From: Pyrrhosoma nymphula
Taxonomy: Eukaryota; Arthropoda; Insecta; Odonata; Coenagrionidae
Assembly: GCA_963573305.1 (NCBI GenBank)
Contig: OY754329.1
Coordinates: 131,737,422 to 131,801,421, forward strand
Length of the DNA stretch: 64,000 nt
Direction: 5' to 3'
Under the pieces are notes generated by a model. The model did not search any database. It was not told the DNA's origin and saw nothing but the letters and a program-made list of their open reading frames with translations. The position numbers and the translations under genes are program-made. Positions 42,701-54,700 of the stretch are shown here, piece by piece; positions within the stretch are counted from its first letter, which is position 1; each line of letters opens with the position of its first letter.

Positions 42701-45700
42701 CTGAAAGGAAATTGGTGTTGAAAGAAGAGCAGGTGGCACGTAATAAATATTAGTCACTTGCCCTTATGTCACTAATTTAAAAAATATATAAATATATATA
42801 AAATAATTTAAACTTATATTTTTGGAATAGTCCTGTCTCTTTCAGAAATAAAATGACTAGGCTTAAAACATTTAGGTCGTCTCCTTGGACGGATTTTAGG
42901 TCTCCCCCTAAATTTAGCCGCCTTCGCGCGTCATGGTATGTCACACTCCGTCAGGATATGTCGTATGCTGAGAGGACAGTCGAAGTTATCTAGGCTTAAA
43001 ACATTTAGGTCGTCTCCTTGGACGGATTTTAGGTCTCCCCCTAAATTTAGCCGCCTTCGCGCGTCATGGTATCTGTCACACTCCGTCAGGATATGTCGTA
43101 TGCTGAGAGGACAGTCGAAGTTATCACACCGAGGTGATATTTTCTCTTCGGTGAAGAGAAAGGAGTGAGTCAAAGGGCAGTGCCCTATCCTCAATCTTGC
43201 GATGACGACTTCCTTTCGGCGACTCTTCCTGACGGTTGAGGGCCACGCTGACACTACCGGTTTAACCCCGCTCAGTTTATTATTAGTAGTAAGTTCCAAG
43301 ATTCCTTCCACTGCTCTAAGGCTAGCTTTCTCAATGTAGAATTCAGGTCTTCGGAGGGAACCAGTGACATTCTTAACTCCTCCATGTCGAGTGCCTCCTT
43401 CCCCAAAGCGTCAGCTCTTTCATTTCCGGCTATTCCCACATGCCCTGGGACACAAAAAAACGAAACATATATACCCTTTCTGTTCAGAGAGATCAGGGCA
43501 GCGTGTATCTCTTGAACTATGGGGTGTATGGGGGAAAAGCCGCAAATGGAATTCAGGGCACTGAGTCAGTCCAAATGACGAAGGAGCCACTGTTGCCTTT
43601 TATCCCACGAAGAGCCATTTATATCGCGAGTAGTTCCGCTGTGTACGTGCTACACATTTCATTTAACCTCGCCTTGATGGCTCCATGATTAGTTGAGACG
43701 ACTGCGCACGCACAGGCTGCGTCAGACCTGGAACCGTCTGTGTATACAGGCACGCTATCAGGGTGGCAGTGGAGAAACATGTAAAACTGACGCTGGTACT
43801 CCAAGCCAGTGATCGAAGTCTTTTGGCGCTTGACGATAATAAAGTGCGTTGGAAACATTCTATGATTTTTTTTCTTCACTTTCCGGATATCCCTCCTATT
43901 CGCAACCCATATGGGATGCATATTCAAACAACTGGACTAAGAGTCATAAAGAGCCAAAACGTTGTTGTGAATAACAGATCGAGCATTTTGCGACATTGGG
44001 AACCGTAGTAGTCAAATGCGGGGACTACCTTACTCCCCGTGCGGAGCTAGTTAGTCGGGAATGGACTCTTCCTCTAATACTGCTTTCTGCACAATTTCCA
44101 CCATGTTTTGCTACCACTTTACCAGAAAGCAAGATGCAAGGGTAACGACCATTCCCCACAGACGCCATGAATTAGAACAACTGGTATGGCTAACCAGCCG
44201 TGCGTCGTACTAATTCATGATGGCTTCTGATATGCCAACGGTCGAAAACATCATGAGTGATCGTGTGGGTAAACTTGGATGCATACGCTAATCATTCAGT
44301 CAATTAAAGTTTGAAAACTTTTATAATTTTCCTAAGTTGCCTCATTAACTTTTCTTTGGACGATGAATTCGATGTTCATCGAAGTTTTACCAGATATTGT
44401 AAGGTGATGGCTGCGGTAAGTAACTTGTTCGACATCTTCAACCACATGTGCGTACAAGCATTGGCTGTTCGTTCCACTACCCAAGCATGACCCTAACTGA
44501 TATCAAAAGTAGGATTATCAGGAGGCCAATCTTTGCTCGGCTTGTAAATTTTTCTTCAGCTGAATTCTTGAAGAAATCACACGGTCTGAGCAAATTGATT
44601 GTGGAATTTCGTTGAAATTCACGTCACGTTGTAAACACGTCGAAAGTCCACCAATCACTCACTTCTCTGACTACCGCATGTGATATCTATTCTTGTAAAT
44701 AAACAAACAACAACGGCTGTAACCGTGGAGCAAATATTGAAAAACTCAAAACAGTGATTGATCATAACTAACTAAAGATATAGTATAAAATAAACTATCA
44801 CCTTCCTCGAGCAATTAAATCCAATTCTCACTGTCTTAATTTTATTGTATCATATTTAAAAGTTTTCAAAATAAAATAATCATTCTTTAAGTCCGTATTG
44901 ACTCTCATTCTCACCATGAATTCGCCTAGAGTATTTTCTGTTATCACACTCGGCCCCTTAAAAAATTTTTACCGAAGATCAGACTCAGCCCAATGCAATC
45001 CTCGCACCTACCTGAAACCATTAAGGCATGGTCGTCTCATGAAAATCGTTTGGAGCCGTTATCGAGATCAATTTCAAATATAATTATATCGAAGTAAACC
45101 AGACACTTATTCACATAAGAAAGAGAATAAAAAAGTCAATATTCAGAGACCGAGTAGAGGGACGCTAAAAAGTTATCACGTATGGAATTGCTTTGTAATA
45201 CAGTAACCATAATTTTCAGAAGTTAAGTCACCTGTGGCGATTTAAAATCAAGGGTGTAAGGCCATGGAATTTGGTATTTGTCATTCTGACCCGTTGGCCA
45301 TGAGCTGTCCCACTTGAGGTTGTTCTTAGCCATCATCTCGAAGGTATTGTCTCCAGCATTCTGAAGATAGGGAGCTCTGATGCCCTTCAACGCGTCCTTC
45401 GGGACAAGTCCAAATTTACAAAGGATTTCCTCCTGGCCGATGTATTCCTTCTCCAGTTGTTCCACCGAGGCCGTTGCCCAATAATCTGTACCAGGTTGGT
45501 GCCTGTGAAATAACAATCACAATGCATTCAGATAATATTATCAGTTTTTTATTTCGTTTCTTGCCAATAAATTCTAATTAAAGATGATAGATTGATTGAG
45601 GTAATCTACCGGTTAAGGTAGGTTTAATTGAAAGAGAGTAAATATCCTCTAGTTTTTCAAAGGCGAAGCCCCCAATATCCTAACGCAATGTATATCTTCA

Positions 45701-48700
45701 TCTCAGCATAGGTATGTCCTACCTCTCTTCATCCCGTCCATAATGTCTTTCGTTTTGTCATAAGCGTTTCCTTTTTATCTTTAAACGGCTGGTGTCCTAA
45801 CACCCCCCGCCACACGCCTATTGAGGCGGCTTGCGGGGTAATATGTAGATGTAGATGAATGTCTTAATGTCTTTTTTTCTTTCCCCTTCCTCGCTTACCA
45901 AACATTCTTCCTTCTATCACGGCCTAAACCATCTCTTCACCCCTAATCAATAAGAACGCCAGGAAGACCTCTATTTAGGAAACTTATGATAATCACTCTA
46001 CGAGGAATATACATCCTTAATTGTGCAATGTTTGTCAGAAATAATCGACAGTTGTTTTTGCCAAATTCGGTTGTACATAGCCACAACACTCGTGGTAATG
46101 ATGATGTCCATTTAAATAATCAGCCACTATGTGTATCCAAAAGAGGCGCTCATCACTCTTGCCTCAATAGTTATTCACAAGATTCCAATGTCAACAATAA
46201 AAGTTGCCACCATAAATATCTTTAAAACTGAATTTTAAAAACTACTAATCCACAATACCTATTATAGAGAGGATGAGTTCTTAAATGATCATGATTTATT
46301 TTTTATGATTCACATATTTATTCACCTGGAAGGATGTTCTGCATGTATTTGTTTCATATATCCAGGAAGGATGTTATGTGTATTTCTGTATGTATTTTGT
46401 TTCCTTACATTTGTACCTTTGACCATTTTCTATGTCATTGAGGTGGCTAACGGAACAATAAAGACTCTATTCCATTCTGTTACCTGTTCCAACCACCTAC
46501 TCTGCCTTCTCTTAATCTTCTTTAGGAGTTTCCTCTCTTCACCCATCATACCGAGCATTTCCTTGTTTGTCTTCCTTTCCGTCCACCGCACTTTCAACAT
46601 TCTCCTCCACACCCTCATCTCAAACGTCTGCAGCCTATTCTCGTCCTCAATAGTCCACGTTTCCACACTTTACATCGCTATACTCCATATTTTTACCCGT
46701 TGCCATCCTTTTCTTTACATCCCAACAAAAGATCCTCATCGATAGCTCCCTCGTATAGCTGAAAGCTTTTTTCTCTAGCGTAATTCTCCTTCTAATGCCC
46801 AACTTGCTACCATTCCCGATTATACATGAATTACTCTTAGTAAAAATAAACAATATCAATTAAAGAAACACCGCCTCCCTCCAGGGATATTCCTGAAATC
46901 ATTTAGAAATAAAGGAAAATGCAAGATCATTGCGAAACTGTTCACGCTATAAGTTCCGCAATATCGAAACAACAGCGTGGATGATAATCCTCTTATACAA
47001 CAATTAGTAAATCAGTCCGTCAAAACAATTCCTCCAATCAACGTTAAATGCACTAATTAAGTGCAATTATTGCATTTTTAAATGAAAATAACACTTACGT
47101 GATGCTGTGCAGAGCGATCTCATGTCCCATGCGGTAGAGTTCATACGTCCTCATGTAATCATTGTAGTCGTGGGTGGTGAAGAACGTGGCTGAGACGTTA
47201 CAGTTGTTAGGATTCCGACGGTTAACAAAGGCTTTGGAGTAAAACTGGTCATAATTGGTTGCCTCGATTGCATCGTCGAACGTCAGCATAACCAGCTTAA
47301 AAAGTGATGGGATTAAAATAAAAAAAAACATAACCAAAGTTACACCACCAAAGATGTTTTCGTTAATGTACAAGCAAAATATAATGTATTTCTAGTAAGC
47401 TGCCGTAAGTCTCTTAAATATTCAATGTGCAATAATATACAATTTTTCTGCACAGTTGTTCAGAAGGCATAAAACCCACCTAAATTCCGTAGACTACCAT
47501 ATATATCACCAAAAATCTATATAATACCTTGAGAGCCGTCGCAGAGACGTGTTGCAGAGAGGGTCAAAGAATTGGTATCCAATTCTCACCTTGGTCCAAT
47601 CTTATTTGATACAGTTATAAATAATACCACAGAGGCCACTAACTCAATTCATTTCTTTCTGTATGCATATGATATGGATGATTTCTTTCTGTACGCAGAC
47701 GAGGGTGCTAGGACACCATCCATAGGGAGGAGGAAGAGGACAGAGGTGAATTGTGTGTTAACGATGTGTCTTGAGATAGTGTCACGCTGTTTTTGTTATA
47801 ATCACTAATGGTGCGAGGAAAGAAGGAATTTTTGTACTTCTGTAGTTTGAATTAATGATGGTGTACGATACAAAGGTAGCGTACAAAATGCAACAACCTA
47901 AGGGAATCAACGAGGAAAAAGTGTTTTCGATTTTCCACCATAGCAAGTACCTTTTTCCTGAGAGCCTTAAAATGACCTAGTACTCGGCAAAACATCCATC
48001 AATCAGTTTTTGTTAATAGGTAGTACTCAAAGAGGTCGGGATGATTGTGAGTAGTACCATAATAACTTTAAACGATTCAAACTGTGTTTGATAAAGCAAA
48101 AAAATCACAAATCAAGGAAAAATTGAGCAGTAAATATGTGATTATTTTGTATAGGCTCAATTATTAAATTCGAAGGAAAACTTTTCCTGCAAAGTAATTT
48201 ATTTAAAGAATTTATATTTTATTGCCTAAATATTCTTTTGTGTACCCATTTCTCTTTACGACAACTTTCATCTCGACGTGTTACTTCAAAAAATCTGATA
48301 TGCAACAAATTGCATGCATAAGTTATTTCTGCAATTATGTCGACGTCTATTCATGGGCGAACGAACATCATTTTGGCCTTGGCCTTGCATAAACCTCCTT
48401 AGCTTACTTAACTCTAATTTTCAGCATAAACGAAGACTTTTAAACTATAAATTAAACATTTTGATTAAAATAAAACTATGTTAACCATTACCGAGTGATT
48501 GGGAACGTCTATTAAGTTAACTGAGTCATAGCATTTTTTGTTTCCGTAAAACGGCCCCAAGCGGCAAAACTTTTCCCCACCTCGTCAACAATGCTTCATT
48601 TCAGAGAAATGGATACTATGTTGTTGACTGGGAGGGTTTTTTTTTAATTTTCTTGGACTCTTTAGCAACACTGCAAGACTATGAGGGGTTTTCCAGTAGT

Positions 48701-51700
48701 CTTGTTTGTGCTGGTGAAGAGTACTGTTGATTTTGTGAGGAGGGTGTTTTTGTGGTTATAAAGTTTAAATGTAAAAAGTTGCTGATTGTCGGTTTCCTAG
48801 ACGCTTCCAGAAAGTGAGTCATGGATTTTTTTACTCGCATTTTACCATAGATTAGCTGCATGTTTCATATTTTTATTCACATCAACCCCGAAGAATGATA
48901 TTTGCTAGTTTATGGGACAACGCATCTTTTGAGAGAATTCCGGAATGACTTTACCCCAGAAATTATATTGGGGAAAATTCAACTAGGTATATCTGGCTTC
49001 TCATTCCATGGGAATTTTCAGTGTTTTATCGTTAAATTACCACTGCATTTGAGTTCTCTGAATTTCTTTTGCCCTCTTATAGCCATATTCTTTATTTTCG
49101 TTCATTTTAGGTGTAATAAAATGCCCTCAAAATAAAAAGAGCCAGGAGCTAGGAGGTATACGGATTACGAAACTTTGAAAAAATGTTTGGAACAAATCAG
49201 GGCAAAGCAGATGACCCATAGAAAGGCAGAATAGATGTATGGCATATCAAGGAAGGCTCTCTTGAATAAAATTAAAAAGAGATTCATAAAAAAGTGGGTG
49301 GACAAATTATTTTTACTTCTGAGGTGGAACAGTGCTTAGAGTATTTCTATGTGTGATAGTTGTTTTCCAGTGACTAGGGCTTAATACACGTGGTTGCATG
49401 TTACTTGATGAAAATAGGGTGCAAAGTGAACAAAGATAAGAACGGAGTTTACCCTGGAGAGCATTGGATTGACGGTGTTTTGGAAAGACACTCATCGCTG
49501 TCCCTCAGGTTTGCAGTAAACTTAAGCAAGAAGAGGAATAACCTAACCCCTGAGGCTGTTGATGAATACTTTACCCACCTGGAACAAGAACTGGAGGGCA
49601 TTCTTCCATCTCATGTGTACAACTACAATGACACAAACTTGACAAATAACTCTGGACTCGAGAAGATCATCGCAAAATGTGGAACGAAATTTCCCCCAGA
49701 AAGTGTGTAACTCTTCAAAGTCATCAGTTTCCATTTTTTGTGGCAGTGCTGATGGAGTGCTACTGACTCCTTATTTGGTTTATAAATCTAGCCAAATGTG
49801 AACCACTTGGTGTCAAGGTGGACCTCATAACACCAAGTATAGCCACAGCTCCACCGGGTTGTTTGGTGGGCATACCTTCACTGCATGGGTAAGAGATCTG
49901 TTAATTCCACATTTGAATAAACAGCTTGGCATAAAAATTCTCATGGGAGACAACCTGTCAAGTCATTTCACAATTACTGCTCTTGAGTTGCGAAACAAAA
50001 TAACAAAGTTGGTCTGTTTACCTCCAAACAGCAATTATTTAACTCAGCCTTTAGATAAAGCAGTTTTCCGTGCAGTCAAAGGTAAGTGGCGAGACCTTTT
50101 GGGACAATGGAAGGAAAAAAATACTGGTACGCGATCAACATTTATTGAGAAGCAATATTTCCCCCAACTCCTGCCAAAGCTATAGGAAGCAATTACACCA
50201 CAGGTTGGTAAGAACTTATGAGAGGTCGAGATTTGAAAGCTGCAGGATAGTTCCATGTTCTAGAGGAATAATCAGGAGATTCCTTGTTCAGTCTCCTGAA
50301 GTTGATCATGACTTCTTTCGCCGTTCTTTCATTCTACACCGTTCACGTCGGTGAAAGACACCGTTCTTTCATTAAGTCGCGAAAAAAAGTTTAATGGGCT
50401 GGAGTGCCGAAACCAAGGAAGATAAAGAGGATTAATGTAATACCAGAGAAAAGTGTAGATGGTGATACTTTATTCATGACAGACGACAACGGAGCCACAA
50501 GCACCCAATCGTCTCAAACAAAAAGGCAGAGGTGAGGTACAGTCAAGCCCCCACAAAATTTGGAGAGTGAGGAAGAGGTTGATGAGGACGAACTCATACA
50601 TGAAAGTTCTGAATACGAGACAGAGTAGATGGCTGCACGATATGATAAGGAGAGGAAAGAAGATAACTTTGAAAGACTGATTGACTCAAATAAGGAGGGA
50701 GAAGAAAAATTCAAACCACTTCAAAAACTTGTAGGGGAGCACGTTGAGGTGAACTATGAAGGGTCATTGTTTCCATGGAAAATAGAGAAGATTTCAAAAT
50801 ATGGTGTTATTGTTTCAACAATGTCTAAAGCTCTAAAAGCGTGGGAATGGCCATCCCCCCCTGATGCCATTGGATATAAATGGGAGGAAGGGACTATTGA
50901 TCCTCCAAAGCACATCAATTGAAGGGGCTACTTCAGTGTCAATAAATTAGAAGGGGGATGGAGAGCATAATTAGTTAAGTTTCAATGCCATTTGAATAAT
51001 TTCATTTTCAATGGGGCAATAACCATCCCCCTTCATTAAGTTCTTTAATCTTATTTTTATTGATATTTGTGCACTCAAATGTGGCTTATAATTCCAACTC
51101 AAACTTTTATAATTGTTTCACAATGCTGTAGGTATATTTTGTCATTTTTATCAGTTGCGACCATTTTATATGAGTATTAGTGGCCTAGTCCTAAAGTTGA
51201 TACGTTCCTCTAATGCATGCTAGCCTTCATTTTAATCAATATTAAGAGTTTTTCCGAAATTTCACCTAAAGTTGATAACTTTGAGAACATTTTGCAATAT
51301 TTATAATGTTTATATAAGTTTTGGATTGCTCAATCAAAGCTTTATAGGGCTAGAATGAAAATACATACTCTTGAAAATACATGTATGATGTTTCTTTTCT
51401 CGTAAACGCTTTATTTTTGTGTGGTAAAATAGGAAAAAAATATTTGGGAAAAGTCACTTGAATCCCGCTTGACTTTGCTCCAACGACTTTGAAAAACAAA
51501 AAAAAATATGTAGAACACTTAATTGGTAAAATGAAGTTATTTTCGGTAACTGTTAAATATCAACAATCTAACCTGAAAGAATGAAAACAATAAAAAAATT
51601 TCAATTATTTTAAACAAAAAAGACAATATTGAGTAAAACGTTTTGGGGCAAAGTCAAGCCGTTTTACGGTACATAGTATTCGGTTTGAATAAGATATGAT

Positions 51701-54700
51701 AGGAAATTTCCAATGCACCTGAGAATATCAGCCAGCTTGATAATATGTACAATGCATCTTTAGATAGACGGATTGATGGATCACTATCTTTTCCTGGAAA
51801 TTTTCCCTAGCGGCATTCCCAGACAACGTGCTCTGTCGACGTTATTGTTTATTTTTTAAAAGTTTTATCTCAAAACGGCAGGTGGAGACATATGCTGACT
51901 CAATGCCATTTTTTCTAATCGATTAAAATAGCACTATTTCTCCGTTATCAGAAAGCACTCAACTTCTGGTATCAGTTAATTCGGGAATTCCGGTGTTAAA
52001 TGTCACTGGGCAGCATGGGATTGGATGCATAAACTGTTTCCCTAACTAAAGGACAAAGAATTGCCAAACCTTGAAATTTGCCTAGTGCAACTGGGTTTAG
52101 ACCCTTGATTGCCACTAAGTACTAACGTGAACTCATAAGTCTTATCTAAAATGTTTCCCGGGAATATACACTTTTGGACCCGGCTAACTTCAATTATACC
52201 AGATAATCACGATTCTACGGCAAATGAACGGTATGATGATATTTATAATGGAATAAGAAATGAATTAGAAGAATGGGAAAGGGGATCAGGCAAATTATGA
52301 TTGACTTCAAAGTGAAAAATTTTGTTGGAATGAAGCAGTTAGCGAAACTTTGGTTTGGTAACTTTGGTTTGACTACTACTGATGGCGATGATGATGGACA
52401 ATATTCCAGATTAAGCAAGCCAATATTTACTTCCTAGTAAAAAAATAGTCCCAAGAAATGCTTTTAGTCACCAGATAATGGATTGATTTTTTACCATTCA
52501 CCTTGATGACTATCATTTGTGAAGTTTTTCCCCAGCCTGAACTTGAGTATCTCTCTTTCAGTGTTATTGTTCCTTGCCCTTACCTGACCTTGAAGAGGGG
52601 ACCTTTGGCAATGGGAAATCTAATGATTACTATATTATTATCTGAGCAAATAAAGCTAGTTATTTTCTTATTTTTTATGTCTCACACCCGGCTGCTTAAT
52701 CACGCGCGTTGTTCTGACTAAGTGCACAAGTTAAATGCATTTAGTTCGAAGGAAGCGCAGGAAATGAGGACAAAGACACATGATTCTTCATTAAAACTGT
52801 CAATTTTGATGTTTAAAAAGGTTTTGTGGCCTTCACAATGGCAAAGCGACCAAAGAAACGATTACTATCGTTCATATTAATATTTCATTCCCCATGAAAA
52901 TACAATCCCCAAGGGTACATGAAACCGCGAATCAAGACGTAAAGGGGTTCATTTCCGGCCGAAAAACGTCTTCCACCGGTTTTTTCTTACTATTGTAGTC
53001 GTAGTTACGTATTAATTACATTACGCTCAACTGCAGTACCACTACCATGCTCATTAGAGCCTCTAAAAAAACAGGGGTTTGGCATATTAACAAAGGTACT
53101 CAAAAATAACGGAACCTCAACTTTCAAGAATATTGCCCGAATAGCAACGCTTAGGCCTAATTACAAAGCGGTGTCTATAATTTTGAACACCAAACTTTAG
53201 TTTGCTAAAAAAAATGCACGGTGAGACACTGCTTTGAGAGACCATGAGGATCAAAGAATTAGTATCAAATTCTCAGCTTGGTCAAATCATATTTTATACA
53301 GTTATAAATAATATCACAGAGGACACTAACCCAATTCATTTCTTTCTCTATGGAGATGATTTGGAAATTTCCATACAATTCAGTCAAAACTGGCTGTATT
53401 ACCTAGCAAAGTTGTCTCCCAAGGCTGGAAGTCTGATGCAAGAACGATTTGATTGGCTAAAATAAAAAAAATGTTTTTAGTTATTATTTCATTGGAAAAA
53501 GAATGTATACCTCTATCAATATACACTCAATGGTCTCAGTTAACCTATATTAAATACTTGTGAATAATATTGGACTAACACGTTAGTTTTCATTATCGTT
53601 ACCAATACATTACAGCAAAATCTTCGAGATCACTAGTAATTATTTATAGATACTGTAAAACCTTTAAAATCTCGCATCCTTCCAAGTGTTGCACTACTCA
53701 CTGGTAGGATCAATATGTGATTATTTTCTGTAATATGGTCACCACACTAGTTACCAAATCGGAAGCATCGAATCTATTCAACATAAGTTTTTGGGTAGGT
53801 TTCTAAAAAGCTCAACTTACCCCTAGGTGAATATAGTTACCAAGATATGCTATCACCTTTAAATATCACTTCCCCGACTATAAGGGAAGGAAGAGACTCA
53901 ATTTTACTTCACTTTTTAACTGGCAATTAATATGGTAAAATTCCTCTGAACTGTTAGGAGAAATATCTTTAAGAGTTCCCTCTTATTCCACTAGGAATGA
54001 TTTGTTGTTTGGTACAAGTTACCAAAATTATGCCCACCACTCTCCTATTGTCCAAACTGTGAGATATCGAAACGATTTTAGGGACAAAGATCTATTTTCT
54101 GTGTCACTTCCAAAATAAAAAAAAATGTTTGATTACAATACCTGAAGTATTATAGCAAATACACCAAACCACACCACTATTTTTCCATATGCATACGTTT
54201 ATTTCTGTATTGAATCTTCATTTGTAGATAATAACTCTTTTCCTGAATGCTTTCAATTTTACTACAGTATCATTATTTTTAATGAAAACTTACTGAAATT
54301 GTTTGCTAATGTATGTATCTCTTTTACCCTAATTTTGGTATTTTTCAGCTGTTTATTTTAAGTTACATGTTGGTACTTGATTTTTTCCTATCTTTTGGAT
54401 AACAATGCATAGTTCACGGTTATCATGCTTAATTTAATTCATATCTTTTTTAACCATTTTCTATTGTAAGATCTTGGCCAAAGGGGCAACCGCATGTTGA
54501 ATAAATATTCAATTCTAAAGATAATCGCACTTGCAATACAACACAATGCTACCACTTTCGAAGAAAGCATATGCCTACCTAAAGCATTAATGTCATGAGG
54601 CCCTCCTTATGATATTTCCCCAAGTGAAACTAAGAATTTGGCAGGCAATTGTTCCCTGGAAAATAGATAAGTCCATATGATGGACAATTGTTAATCAGGA

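Noticed and set aside
46305..46745. 146-codon plus-strand frame rich in Phe, Leu and Cys (membrane-like)
   Set aside because: Antisense to the RTE-like LINE remnant; hydrophobic composition arises from its Lys/Glu-rich coding strand.
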